64,000 nucleotides of DNA from Chrysoperla carnea (GCF_905475395.1 NC_058339.1:20220001-20284000); one strand, 5' to 3'; positions 22,812 to 34,517 are shown, counted from the first letter of the stretch. Made by a program: numbers and translations. Notes: a model not told the origin generated them from the sequence alone.

Positions 22812-25800
22812 ATGCCCTTAATTTATGTTTCTGTGAACAATATTAAAATATTATCTCTTTTAGATTCGGGATCAACTATAAATGTTATTTCTAGAAAAAT
22901 GTTTAGTAAATTAAAAATTAAGAAAGTTATTTATGAAGATGAAAAAATTACTGTTACATTACCGGGATCAAATTATGTAACTATGAAGAAGAAGGTTACG
23001 TTACACGTCAAGATTAGTAATTTCAGCTGGAATTTAGAATTTTACTTAATGGAAAAATCCATTTTTGATATGATTATTGGAGCACCGTCTCTCAACAAAT
23101 GTGGTATGATATTAGACCTTAGTAATAACAAAGTATTTTTTAATTCATTTAGAAATATTGAAATTCCTTTTGAAAAAAATTGCACACGATTTTTCGTTAA
23201 TATTATTTGTGAATTACCACTAAATTTGTCAGAAAAGGATAAAGAATTTATGGATTCATTATATAAAAAGTATAAGTCAGTATTTTCTGAAATTCCTGGG
23301 AGAGCAAAAAATTATGAATATCATATTAAACTTAAAGATGATACACCAGTTTATAAAACTGCATATTTTTTACCAAAAGATAAATCTTTACTCTTAAAGC
23401 AACATTTGGATGAGCTTTTGAAATTAAATATTATAGTTCCTAGCCAGTCTAGTTATGCATCTCCTGTGTTTTTTGTTAAAAAACAGGATGGTTTTCGCAT
23501 GGTAGCTGACTATAGGTTCGTTAATAAAAAAATTGTGTTTGATCCGATTTCAAATGTATCGATCAATCACGTATTTTCTAGTCTAGGAGGCGCAAAAGTG
23601 TTTTCTACCTTGGATATGTCAAAGAGCTACTACCAGTGTAGCTTGAGTAAAGAGAGCAGAGATATTACTGCTATTAATACGCAATGGGGACAATTTTCTT
23701 TTGTTTGTTGTCCGTTTGGACTTAATATTAGTTCTCAATGCTTATATCGTTTTCTAATTAAAGAATTTAACGATTTGTTGAATGTGTGTATCTTAATTTA
23801 TTACGATGATATTATAGTTTTTTCAAGCTCGATTGATGATCATAAAATTCATTTAAACCAGGTATTAAGTAGATTTAAAAAACTTAATTTAACTTTAAAT
23901 CCAAATAAAAATAAATTTTTTATGGCACGTCTAAAAATTCTTGGCCATGTTATATCATCAGAAGGTAGACGTCCTAATCCTGACAAAATTAGTGCTATTT
24001 GTGACATGCCAATTCCAAAAAATATAAAGGAGTTGCAAAAATTTATCGGAATGGCAGCGTTTTTTGCTCGCTATATTGAGCATTTTAGTTCTATTGTTGC
24101 ACCGTTGAATGAATTAAAAAAGAAAAATGTGCAATTTAAAATAACTGATGTACATGTCGAGGCTATTTCTAAATTAAAAAAAGCTTTAACATCTGCACCA
24201 ATTTTGAAATTTCCTATTTTTGACGATAAATATCCCTTTGTTGTGAGAACGGATGCGTCATCTGTTGGCCTAGGAGCCGTTTTATTGCAAAATATTAATG
24301 GGAATTTACACCCAATTGAATATTGTTCTAGAAAATTAAATCCCGCTGAAATGAGATATTCCGCGTATGAGTTAGAGCTTTTAGCTGTAATTTTTTCATT
24401 AAATACTTTTAGTGACTACCTTGTCGATAGACATTTTTTCTTAGAAACCGATAACAATGCTTTAGTGTATCTTTTTAATTCACCACAAAAATTTAACAAA
24501 CTTTCGAGATGGATTTTGACACTGTCAAAATTCAATTTTACACCGAAACATATTAAGGGCATAGATAATACTGCAGCAGATTGTTTATCTAGATTGTTTT
24601 CGAATGGTAATTTCTCTACAAATAATTTTTTATTAAAAAATGATAATGGTAGTAATTATTCGGGTGAAGATCCATCTTTAGTTGACAATAATAATTTGGT
24701 CAAGGATGAATCTTTACAAAACGACCCGGTTTTTCTATTAAATACTTTAGTTACTGAACCTCAGGGTTTTCTTTCAATTAAGCTTGCACAAGAGAATTGT
24801 AATCAGTGTAAATTCATAATGGATCAATTAAAAAATGGCCATAATGTTAATAACTTTTCACTTAAAGACGGTCTTTTGCTGCGCGAAGTTGGACGAAATA
24901 AATTGAAACGAATAGTTCTACCAGATTCAATGCTTGAATATGTCATTAAATATTATCATAATTCTTTATATGGTCAGCATGGTGCTGTAACTAAAACTTA
25001 TAGAGAAATTGCCAAAAGATTTTATCATAATTTATTATATAAAAAAGTTGTAGAATTTATTAAAAATTGTACAGTTTGTCAACAATTTAAACCTTATAAT
25101 AAAAATACGAATGTGCACACAAAGTCAACGGTTCCCACTGGTATTTGGGATAAACTTTACATAGACTTTATCGGTCCTTTAATTCCATCTTTGGATGGTG
25201 GAATGAAATATATTTTAGTTATTCTTGATTCATTTAGTAAATTTGCTATTACATACTCTACACGTAGGGCAACGGCGGAAGTGGTTATTAAATTTCTTCA
25301 TAAAACTTTTATGCAATTTGGTTACCCTGCATGTGTTGTTAGTGATAATGCCAAATGTTTTGTGGCCCAAAAATACAAAAATTTTTTATTCAATCATGGT
25401 GTTAGAGCAGCTTATATTTCAAGCTATCACGCATGTGCTAATATGTCAGAGAGATTAAATAGAAATTTAAAAATTAATATGGCGTGTATTATAAAGCAAT
25501 ATGCCTTGGAGCATAAAGCTTGGACTAAAGTTTTACCATATTTTACTTTTCAATATAACAATAGTTATCATACTTCTATTGGAACTTCTCCAGTCGAAAT
25601 TTTTTTTAAACGACGTTTAAATAACACCTTGGATTTAGGGCTAGAAACTTATAATTATTTTACGGCAGATAAACCACCAACACATGAAGAGGTTAAACAA
25701 GCATTAGTTAAAATGAATCAAATTATAAATAAACGTAAAGGTAATACTGTAGATGTTAAATACAGGGTGGATCAGATAGTCTGTGTGAAGCTTCCTAAGT

Positions 25801-25976
25801 ATCGTGCGACCTTTGATACTGACAGTAAATTTCAACCTAGATATTCAGGTCCAAAAAGAATTTTACGTTTTACTGGACCAGTGTCGGTCGAACTTTTTGA
25901 CGAGAATGATAATACTTTATCTCGTGTGCATGTTAGTCATCTGAAGCCTTATCAACCACAAATAGTGCAAAATTAA
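22812..25976 (+). CDS. pol: Pol polyprotein of the Gypsy element
   Basis: 1,054 residues if counted from the ATG at 22812; the frame is open from 22746 and may be reached by frameshift. Aspartic protease: DSGS at 18-21. Reverse transcriptase: TLDMSKSYYQ and the catalytic YYDD at 330-333. RNase H: TDASSVGLGA (Asp at 481), YELELLAV, ETDNNALV. Integrase: an N-terminal HH-CC zinc site ending NCTVCQQF, then catalytic Asp785 (YIDFIGPL), Asp845 (SDNAKC) and Glu880 (SERLN). A C-terminal GPY/F-like module (RYSGPKRI, VHVSHLKPY) follows. All catalytic residues are present, so the element could be active. No chromodomain was recognised. Confidence 0.96.
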   Translation: MPLIYVSVNNIKILSLLDSGSTINVISRKMFSKLKIKKVIYEDEKITVTLPGSNYVTMKKKVTLHVKISNFSWNLEFYLMEKSIFDMIIGAPSLNKCGMILDLSNNKVFFNSFRNIEIPFEKNCTRFFVNIICELPLNLSEKDKEFMDSLYKKYKSVFSEIPGRAKNYEYHIKLKDDTPVYKTAYFLPKDKSLLLKQHLDELLKLNIIVPSQSSYASPVFFVKKQDGFRMVADYRFVNKKIVFDPISNVSINHVFSSLGGAKVFSTLDMSKSYYQCSLSKESRDITAINTQWGQFSFVCCPFGLNISSQCLYRFLIKEFNDLLNVCILIYYDDIIVFSSSIDDHKIHLNQVLSRFKKLNLTLNPNKNKFFMARLKILGHVISSEGRRPNPDKISAICDMPIPKNIKELQKFIGMAAFFARYIEHFSSIVAPLNELKKKNVQFKITDVHVEAISKLKKALTSAPILKFPIFDDKYPFVVRTDASSVGLGAVLLQNINGNLHPIEYCSRKLNPAEMRYSAYELELLAVIFSLNTFSDYLVDRHFFLETDNNALVYLFNSPQKFNKLSRWILTLSKFNFTPKHIKGIDNTAADCLSRLFSNGNFSTNNFLLKNDNGSNYSGEDPSLVDNNNLVKDESLQNDPVFLLNTLVTEPQGFLSIKLAQENCNQCKFIMDQLKNGHNVNNFSLKDGLLLREVGRNKLKRIVLPDSMLEYVIKYYHNSLYGQHGAVTKTYREIAKRFYHNLLYKKVVEFIKNCTVCQQFKPYNKNTNVHTKSTVPTGIWDKLYIDFIGPLIPSLDGGMKYILVILDSFSKFAITYSTRRATAEVVIKFLHKTFMQFGYPACVVSDNAKCFVAQKYKNFLFNHGVRAAYISSYHACANMSERLNRNLKINMACIIKQYALEHKAWTKVLPYFTFQYNNSYHTSIGTSPVEIFFKRRLNNTLDLGLETYNYFTADKPPTHEEVKQALVKMNQIINKRKGNTVDVKYRVDQIVCVKLPKYRATFDTDSKFQPRYSGPKRILRFTGPVSVELFDENDNTLSRVHVSHLKPYQPQIVQN

Positions 25977-26040
25977 TATATTTTTTTTTTTCCTTCTCTC
26001 TCCGCTTTATTCTCTTTTTCTTTATTCTTCGAATTTTTTT

Positions 26041-26052
26041 AGGGCGGGGGAG
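26041..26052 (+). other. Polypurine tract
   Basis: AGGGCGGGGGAG lies immediately before the 3' LTR, the expected primer site for plus-strand DNA synthesis; a single C interrupts it. Confidence 0.8.
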
Positions 26053-27233
26053 TGTTACAAATTGTTGGCAAACTAATTATAATTAATTAATTAATTAGTA
26101 ATAAAGTATGCAACAATAATGTAAAATATCAAACTTTAAATCTGTCTGTGACGGTACATATTGTATTAAAAAGTTTACTCTGTCGGTGACTGTACTTTAT
26201 TTTTTTCAACTTTGTTATTTATTTTTTTTTGCAACTGTTAGTTCTAAAAATTGTCACCAGTCACCCGAACAGAGCTCAGTGCAATTTGAGTTAAAATAAT
26301 TCTCTTTAAATTTTAAGCGTCATAAGGAAAACATCTTGGAATAATTAATTTAAATTATTTATTCCAAGATGGATACTCTTTTTTTTTTAACACACCTTTA
26401 GTGTGTGGCAATAATTAAATTATTTAATTTTTATAATTTATTTAATTAATTCTTATCAAGAATTTATATTTTTGAATACGACAGTTTAAACATATATTTT
26501 TGTTAAATGTCGTTTATTGAAAACACACAATTATACAGAGTGTAAAAGGGACATTCTGTAATAATTTAAAAATTGTGTAACTTTATATTATTTTCCTTTG
26601 TATGTTTTTTGTGGCGTTTGGAATTTTATTTGTGAGCACAATTCCTTATAAAATGTAATTTTATGGAATTGTATTCACTGTGATCACAAACTACATACAG
26701 GTAACATTTTATTATATATTTAGATATGTTAATTTTTTTTCTAAATTTATATCGAAAGATGTTTTTCAAAAACTTTGTATTTTGGCTTTAAATTCAACAT
26801 GTGAAATTTCATGTAAGTTTCAAGTTCAATTACGTTATGTAAAACATTTTATATTTTTTGAATTAATGAAATAAACAAACTTTATATTTTTTTTTATTTT
26901 GAACGTAGACTTTTTTTTATTTGTATTGTTAATACTTTCTGGGGGGTAATCGCCTTCGGCGTTATCTTTGGGCCTAGCACGCAGTTTGATCTGTTTCGGT
27001 TTTATTTTCAGACCGGGATGTTTCCCTTTAGTGACACTGTTTAATATTTCTTTTCTTTTTTTGGATATCGTAAATATTAATCCGAGTGTTCTGGGGGTTG
27101 CGAGGAATTTTGGCTGAGGCTCACTTCTTGTTCTCGACGCAAGTCGAGAATCAATTAAGTGTTTAAATTTGGGAAGAAAAAAAAATACGTTTCTTTTTTT
27201 TCTAATTACCTCACCAAAACATTAATTCCCGCA
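26053..27233 (+). repeat. 3' LTR
   Basis: It is the same as the 5' LTR, with a T-run shorter by one at about 26380 the only difference noticed by eye. It ends CCCGCA before TCAAAATA. Confidence 0.95.
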
Positions 27234-27839
27234 TCAAAATATTTATATAAAGTATGTAATATCTTTTTACGCTTTTGTTTTTGACAGCTAAGAATATATA
27301 AAAAAAAAAAATTAATCAACAAGTGCGTTATAATTTTATTCTTTTACTTTCATTAAATTATTTTTTAAATTTAAACCTGGCGCCGATTTAAGGTTTTTCT
27401 TAGTGCCTGACTCGGTAGAGGCGCTGAAACTCGTATACTACTATTTTTCATTAGCTCTTATGGCCTGCTTCTCCTCTATCCTATACTCTTTGAATAATAT
27501 CACATTATTTTTTTTTTAACTTGAATAATATTTTTGGTAAAAGGTGTGTTTGTATGTTTGTATAAGGTTGTTTATTCATTTGACAACAGTCTTGGTAAGT
27601 ATTTCATTTAATGACCTATGATATAACAAGTTTACTTGAATTTTTTTACAGAAACCATAGATTTTATAGTAGCATTAGACTGCTTATAAAAATTTCGAAA
27701 TGTGTTAATATTTAAGGTTATTTGCTTATAGACTGGAAGATAGAAATTTCACAGATTTCACCCGCCGATTATCTCAGAAAATGCTGGACGATATATGAAA
27801 ACTAATATAATTGGTAAAAAATTTAAGGAGTCGTGATTA
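27234..27839. other. Right flank of the Gypsy insertion
   Basis: No gene is seen. A less AT-rich patch at about 27378-27485 (CTGGCGCCGATTTAAGG onward) may belong to an older repeat. No continuation of the THAP frame was recognised. Confidence 0.4.
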
Positions 27840-27960
27840 TCTATTATCCAGAAAGGGGTACGTAACTCAGTATATAAGGTAATTTTGACCCTAAAAGTAC
27901 ATAAATCGGGTGCATTTGTTGACCGATCGAACAGTTTTTGAGATACGGGCTAAAATCCAA
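27840..27960 (-). repeat. Single inverted monomer of the 13.4-kb satellite
   Basis: On the minus strand it reads CCCGTATCTCAAAAACTG, then CAACAAATGCACCCGATTT, then CCTTATATACTGAGTT, matching the array units at 13400-14250. Confidence 0.75.
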
Positions 27961-28085
27961 GGCCTGCCCAAGAGATAGTAATAAAATTTGTATTTAGCGG
28001 GCGGACTAAGCACAGTAAAGCTATTACAGGTAAGGTTAATTAGATAAATAATCACTGATCAATAGGTACAATTAAATAAATTGTA

Positions 28086-28115
28086 GGTGAAACGAAGTTC
28101 ACCGGGGCATCTAGT
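28086..28115 (+). mobile_element. Helitron 3' terminus
   Basis: GGTGAA-ACGAAG-TTCACC forms a 6-bp stem hairpin, followed after about 8 bases by CTAGT. A hairpin just inside a CTRR terminus, inserted before T, is the Helitron hallmark. A diverged, inverted relative (ACTTCGTTCACC) occurs near 46186. The 5' end of the element was not located, and no Rep/helicase frame is present. Confidence 0.55.
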
Positions 28116-29321
28116 ATCCAATAAAAATAAATGACAGTTATTATCGCACATGTTCCTATTCTTTTTTTTTCGTTTAAAATAAATTTGAAGGTAGTTTATT
28201 TAGAATTTAGAAGGTACAATTATTTATGATGTTAAAATAAATTGCATATGATGTTAATGAACTGAAGACAATTTATATCTTATATGCTAACATATTTATA
28301 CATATAGACAGTATTTAAAAAGTTGTTATTTACAAGCAAAATAAATAGTACAAGAATGATAGAGCGAAAATTATTGTAAAATAATTAATCATTAAATAGT
28401 GTTTTAAATGCGTTATTCAAAATGCATGTGCTATCTTTATTTATAAAATATGCAATTTATCTTTCGTGTTCTTGAAAATAAAATTAGTTAAATAAAGTTG
28501 ATACTTAAGTTTAGAAATTAAGATTATTTGAAATATTAGACATCATTTTAAGAATGGTCCCAAAAAAATGATTGTAAGAAAATTTTTGAGACTTACGTTG
28601 AAATTTTCAGATTGGGTTCTGTTAGAATTTGGGAAAATTAGGCAAAATTTTTTTGAAATATTGATGTCTAAAGATTTAAAGAAAATCACTTATAGTAGAA
28701 ATACTCTTAACACGCAAATGCCATCACTTCTATACTTTAACTTCTATACTTTGTAAGAACATATTTTTTATGCTTTAAACTAATATATATTAGCTTTTCA
28801 AATTAATCTTAAGAAAATTAACCTTGTTACATAATAAAGCATACCTTTAAAAACACTTTAATATAGTAATTTATATGTTAAAAACGCATGATTCTTTTGC
28901 GTATTATATAGGATAAGCTGGATTATCGACAAGCTTTAAGCTTTAAAATTTTGCTTGAAATGATCTATTACATACAAGTTCTACATATATATACATAAAC
29001 GCCAATCAACAAAAACGAACAATTTCGCTAATTGTTTTTTTGTTGTGTTAATTAGTGTTGGGATAAGGTTCTTATGAAGTAAAAAATTAAGTTGAGTGGA
29101 ACAGCAGATTTAAGACAAAATATTAAATGCAATAAATGGTGGAAACGCATAAAAATGATGTATTATATTACCCTTACCATATACTTATGTACTTATTTGC
29201 GCTCCCACCATATTTATCTAAAATTATGAACAAAATAACATAAAAATTAGGAGTGAACTTTATGATTGCCAATTTGTAAATGTATGAATTATTCATTGAA
29301 TTTTCAGCAGATGGACTTGCA
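28116..29321. other. Gene-free stretch
   Basis: AT-rich; a 62-codon frame at 28568-28756 has no recognisable feature. Nothing else is seen. Confidence 0.45.
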
Positions 29322-29396
29322 ATTCTTTAGTAGTGCAGGAAATTGAAATTGTAAATGTATTGGATTAAAGAACTAAATTTCCTGCACTATAAGAGA
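29322..29396. repeat. Short hairpin with TAGTGCAGGAAATT stem
   Basis: TAGTGCAGGAAATT (near 29332) pairs with AATTTCCTGCACTA (near 29379), with a loop of about 33 nt; flanking TCTTTAG / ATAAGA partly extends the stem. It could be a member of the GTGCAGGGAA mini-hairpin family or, less likely, a precursor-miRNA-sized fold-back. Confidence 0.5.
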
Positions 29397-29521
29397 TATA
29401 TCTGAGTACACATTATTATATTAATATACGAAGTAATGTCATGTTCTCATGTTACGAGTTTTATTAAACCCACTGTGATGTCGTCAAGCCGTCTACGATT
29501 AACAGCCGCGGAGTGAAACGT

Positions 29522-29540
29522 GCCCAGCAGCTATAAATAC
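29522..29540 (+). promoter_or_regulatory. Isolated TATA-like motif
   Basis: CTATAAATAC follows a less AT-rich stretch (29488-29530, with CAGCCGCGGAGTG). No exon was recognised downstream, so this is only a candidate. Confidence 0.2.
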
Positions 29541-29902
29541 ACAAACAATATTTATACTATAAAAGACAACTTTAAGATGAATAATTTTTTTTATAAATTG
29601 CTATTGGTATAGGTAATAATAAATGACTGAACTAGAGATGAACATAAGTTTAGAAATTTTATAACTATTTATCGAAATACATCTTATTTTTTGTTGTCGT
29701 TTCATGTTTGCTTCAATTGACTTATGTAACATTCATTTATTCTCAGATATTATTTCTATGAATCTGCAATCTGTTTTTATTTTGCTGTAAAACTTTGTAT
29801 GCATATGGTGTTTATATGTAGTATTTAGTACAGCGGCCAGATGGAGTTTTGAATCAAATTGTGCATAAGTTTATATTTAAAAGTAATGATTGATTTTTGA
29901 GA

Positions 29903-30491
29903 ATTATGAACAGGGCCGGATTAATCCTCAACGGGGCCCTAGGCAACCATCAATTTGGGGGCCCTTTTTTCACGCCCGTTCCCTTCTTTTTTCGATTAAA
30001 AAATACAAACTTAATCTGACTCAATGCAAAGTATACCTAACATCTCGAATCGCTCTTGTCGCGTTGTAGCTCTTTCAGCAGCTTTGATTTTTTTTTAATT
30101 GCGAGAAGGATCGTTCGGCAGAACAATTTGTGATCATTAATGTTAAAAAAATCCGAAGAGCTATTTCTGTGTTAGGAAATACATCGGCTAATTGATCTTC
30201 CATTAGAATCTTATACAAATGACTATAAGTTTTGTCAAAGTAGTCGGAAATGTCCTTTTTAGGAACTTTGTCTAGTTCGTCGGTCGTCGCCTTTTGAATG
30301 CGGCCAATTGAGTTTTATTTATTTGAGTAAAATTTATTTTCAGTTCTGATTATATTTCCTTTCACTCTCTAGAATTTTATGTTTGTAAGAAAATTTTAGA
30401 AGTCTTTTTCATTTTTTGGGGGCCCCCTAAAATCGGGGGCCCCAGGCAACTGCCTTTTCTGCCTACTTGTTAATCCGGCCCTGATTATGAA
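29903..30491. mobile_element. hAT element, internally deleted, with 8-bp target duplication
   Basis: The element runs 29911-30483. It starts CAGGGCCGGATTAATCC and ends TTAATCCGGCCCTG, a pair of near-perfect inverted termini. It is bounded by perfect 8-bp direct repeats ATTATGAA at 29903-29910 and 30484-30491, the target length expected of hAT. Sub-terminal inverted G/C-rich blocks (GGGGGCCC) add to the fold-back. Only the C-terminal part of a transposase remains inside, on the minus strand. Confidence 0.93.
30011..30299 (-). pseudogene. hAT transposase C-terminal remnant
   Basis: The minus strand from about 30299 encodes roughly 75 residues including NCSAERSFSQLKK, the conserved start of the hAT C-terminal dimerisation region. 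A one-base slip in the A-run (near 30093) is needed to reach the following part (RQERFEMLGILCIESD), which ends on TAA at 30011-30013. The N-terminal zinc finger and the catalytic DDE part are missing, so it is not functional. Confidence 0.75.
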
Positions 30492-32574
30492 GGACATCGT
30501 TCCCTAATTTAATACAGCTAAAGAGTAAAAATTGTATGAATATTTCAGTTAGAATGCCAAATCAATAATTTTCCAATTTTTTTTGTAAAATGCAAAGTTA
30601 TTAAAAAATAAAGTTATCATGCATGTGTTACGACGACTAACTAAGAAATACATGATTAGAACAATTTTTGATAAAACATTTTTGATTAACAAAGTTTCCA
30701 AAAAGTTCAAAGTTGGCTGAAAATATAATGAATCATATAGGTTATCCTTTTCAATTAGATATTTCTATATCAAAAAATCTGGAGAGTGTAATAAAAAACT
30801 ATCTAAAATATTTAGACAATCTTGTAGTTTATAATAATACCATAAAAATATAAGGTTGTCGATGATATAAAAACAAAATTTAAATTTAATTATGAGTTCA
30901 TCGAAGATTTATCAATGATAAACAGAGACGACTATACTTAGAGTATTGATGATTGAAGAGCGATATCTATATTATCAAATTTACAAGCATCAGTTGCACA
31001 CAATATATTATATATTTTTGTAGTTGCGTGGTATTGTAAAGCTAAAAATAACACATTATTTGACTACAAAGCATGTATTTGGTTTATATGTATGAACCGT
31101 GCAATAAACCAAAATTTTTTACAATTGTAGGGAAACAAACACCTTAAATGTAGCTTATCGTGACGTTTATGACTTCTCTGTACTTCATCATTCAACTTCC
31201 TATTTGGTATCGTTTTTTTAATGGTAGATGATACAACAGTTTTATCATCGATTCTTAATACAAAGCCAAATTAGTCTGATTTCCGGAAGTAGCTTATTTA
31301 AGAAACTTATAATATAAGTATAAAAGCTTATTTAAGAAACATAATTTGTAGAAAAGTTCCTTCAAATCTCAAATCATTAATCAACCAGTGAATCAGTATA
31401 CAAAGGATAAATTAGAGTGCATTAGAATATACGTAATTCAGAACGAAATTCTACCAGGCCGCGGCTGTAACAATTTACAACGTTTTATATGTGCCTATTT
31501 ATTCAGATTTCAGAATCAGATAAAAATATACATTAACTAAAAAATAAAATGTCTTCGTTGTATATTCATTAATAATTTAAGAAAAAACATACAAACATAT
31601 TTTAAACTTATAAAATAATAAACTATTATTCATCATGTAATGTTTATTGCGTACATATTGAATTGTCGCTTCACAGTTCCTTTGTTTGTGTTAAAACCAA
31701 TATTTATTATTACCTTTGAAATTGTCCCGATATTCCTTCTTAAATTTTGTTAAATTCTTGAACACAAAAACATATCTCATTCGATATCTACAGAAAATAA
31801 GATAATATTTAAAATTTTTGTTTTAGTCAACCATCCGTATCAGAGAAGGTGTATAAATATTGGCCTGTAATTTAAAAAAAGCAGTAAAGGCACTTTTAAG
31901 CAATAGAAAAAAAGGTAACTATTTCATTTTGTTTTAAATCACTATGTTGAGCTGAAAAAGACCAACAACATCCGTAAGTATTAAAACTATCATCTCTTGT
32001 AGTAAATCAATCCATAATACATAATGAAGTTGCAAATTTTTGGAATAATTTAAATTTTGGCGCCTTGGTACGTCAGAGCAGAAAAATTATTTGAAATTCT
32101 AAGCAAAGTTTTTCTTCCTTATACCATTGAGTTTATGGTGTTGGTGAAATCTTGAGTAGAAAGGTGAATGATATAGATTTATAGCAAAGTCTCACTCCTC
32201 TACGTTAACTTTCGATGCAGTACATTAGTGTCTATTTTCGGGGAAAATATGACTGACTTAGAAGTGGGTCAATCCCTTCATTTTATTCTCACTTGTACCT
32301 ACTCTATAAAATTATTTTAAAATTATTATTTGTCGCTCGTTTTACCAAAGACAGAAGTAAAAAAAATTTTCATATATCTGATAAAAATTATTTATTTTGA
32401 AATCCAAACTTAGATAGGTAGATATAATTAAAGAAATTATCTGGGAAATTAAAAGTTGAATGTTTTATTTTATATTTTTCTATTGCAAGCAATTCGTATA
32501 TAAAGTGTTTTCCATTGAGAACTTAAATTTAGTAACTTGTGTATGAGATGTCATAAAAGGGTTTATTTTATTAT
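30492..32574. other. Gene-free stretch
   Basis: No exon was recognised. Around 31165-31205 lies one decayed arm and flank of the mini-hairpin family (CATCATTCAACTTCCTATTT). The rest is AT-rich. Confidence 0.45.
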
Positions 32575-32825
32575 CCCCCGGCCTTAAAGAAAGGGGTGTT
32601 ATAAGTTTGACCGCTTTGTGTGTGTGTGTCTGTCTGTGTGTCTGCCTGTGGCATCGTAGCGACTAAACGGATGATCCGACTTTGATATTTTTGGTTTCGT
32701 TTGAAAGGTAATGTAATGGAGACTTGTTCTTAGCTATGTTTCAACTGCGGGCTTAGGGTTACGCAACCGTAAAATTTGTCGGTGGTTTTTTAAATTTTGT
32801 AAATTTCATTTGTTTCAAAGTGTAT
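32575..32825 (+). repeat. Dispersed repeat, copy 1
   Basis: It shares GTGTTATAAG, TGGCATCGTAGCGACTAAACGG and GGTTTTTTAAATTTTGTAAA, in the same order, with 49865-50060. A TGTGTGTGTCTGTCTG microsatellite sits near its left end. Both copies are decayed and non-coding. Confidence 0.7.
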
Positions 32826-34517
32826 TTTATGCCAATTTGTTTTATCGATCACATATTTATCGATTATAAAAAAATAATCATGCAATTTAACAACCAATGT
32901 TGAACAACTATTGAACTTCAAATCCTTACCGCGTACTACATGATTTCCATTGATTTATATCGTCAATATGAGTCAACTAATCATTGATTGGTAAGAAATT
33001 TTTAATAAACCAGTTCAGTAAATAATCCGATAACTTGCGAATAGTGTTCCAAATATGACGATTAATCTAGTGCTCCTTATAGTATGTACGGTGGTGAAAT
33101 CCTAGCGAAACTAGCGGATTACATTTGATTGGGATCTTATATCATACAAATTGCCATACAAAAATTTCTATCATATTTCATTCACAAGTTGTTTAATTTA
33201 AATTTAAAGTTTTATAATTCTTAATGGAAGACCTTTTGTTAAAGTCAATCATTTTGCTGGATATATTACATAGGTACATATAAGTAGTAAGTATAAGTTT
33301 AAAGATACTTAGTGATTCAATAGTATATTATCGTGACAAGATTCCCACAATAAAATCGATTTTAAAAGGTTTGCTAATAAAATAAATACTTGCTATGAGC
33401 TATTTTGTTGTTTTTCCTCCTATATCCACCATTTTTGAATGCATTCACATGTTGTTTCTTTATACTTTGTTATTGTTTTTTTTTTTTTTGTATTTTTTTT
33501 TTTATAAATAAATATAATCAGAAACATTTATATATATTTAACAACAATAAATTCTCTTGTTTCAATAAAACAATAAACGATTAAAACAAGTACACAACCA
33601 GGTAAGAAATGAAATAAATCAACGAGAGAAATCAATGCCGCGCGGCTGTCTTTTTTTGTTTGTTTGTGCTTTGTATTTTATACTTAAAACATAGTTATTT
33701 TGTACTATTGGTTTTGCAAAAATATGTGAACTTAAAGTAATACAAGTATTTATATAATATACTTTTCGAGTGCGTTAACATTCATAGTAATTTTTTGCTT
33801 TTTTATAGAATTTACCAGTAAACTTGATATAAAATTTAATAAGAAAAAGTATTTATATAAATATAAAATTTTGAAAATTAAACCTTTCAGGATAAGTAAA
33901 AATTTAATGGGGGTTTATATTTAAATACATGGAGCTTATCTGGCACACAAATAGACATTAAGTTATAAACGGTTTTTACTGTATATATTATTTCGCCATT
34001 GTAATAACCTGTCTTTAACAACATTTTACTTAAAATTTGCAAATAATATGTTGCTATTTTTTTCAAATATAAATTGAACAGAAATATCCAACATGTATTA
34101 TTACAAGCGATTATCTTTGTTAAAATACACACAAACTTTACGTTATGTATCTTTCACATGAAATGTCGTAACTACCCACAAGAATAGTACACGTACGTGT
34201 AGTATTAATAGTCCTACTATAGTCCTTACCGTGTTATCAAAAATTGTACAGATGATGGGTAACCATATTAAAATATAGTCTGATAAACATACAAGTTGAA
34301 ATTGGTGAAATATAGAAAAGACGCGTTGAAGTATTTTGACTTGTTAGAATGAGTAAGAATAAAAACATATTCGTTACTCTAGGCGTAAACCTTTCTTTTT
34401 ATGGAAATGACGAAACACACACCGGTACAATAGAATAATCTTTCAAAATCTAGGAGTAAATGCTGTAATCATGATCAGAAAAAAGCCAGGACCATAGAAC
34501 AAAACCCTAGGATAGAA
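32826..34517. other. Gene-free stretch
   Basis: AT-rich with long T-runs near 33479-33505. Frames such as 33887-34132 show no recognisable domain. Nothing is called. Confidence 0.45.

Larger units (their letters stand above)
19844..27233 (+). mobile_element. Full-length Ty3/Gypsy LTR retrotransposon
   Basis: Two LTRs (1,182 and 1,181 bp, starting TGTTAC and ending CGCA) flank gag and pol frames without internal stops. The domain order in pol is protease, reverse transcriptase, RNase H, integrase, which defines Ty3/Gypsy (Metaviridae). No envelope frame is present between pol and the 3' LTR. The LTRs appear to differ by one T in a T-run, so the insertion is young. A clear 4-6 bp target duplication is not visible: the left flank ends TTTTAAAT and the right flank starts TCAAAATA. 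Confidence 0.97.

Noticed and set aside
25977..26040. Possible env frame after Gypsy pol
   Set aside because: Only 76 bp separate pol from the 3' LTR; there is no room for an envelope gene.
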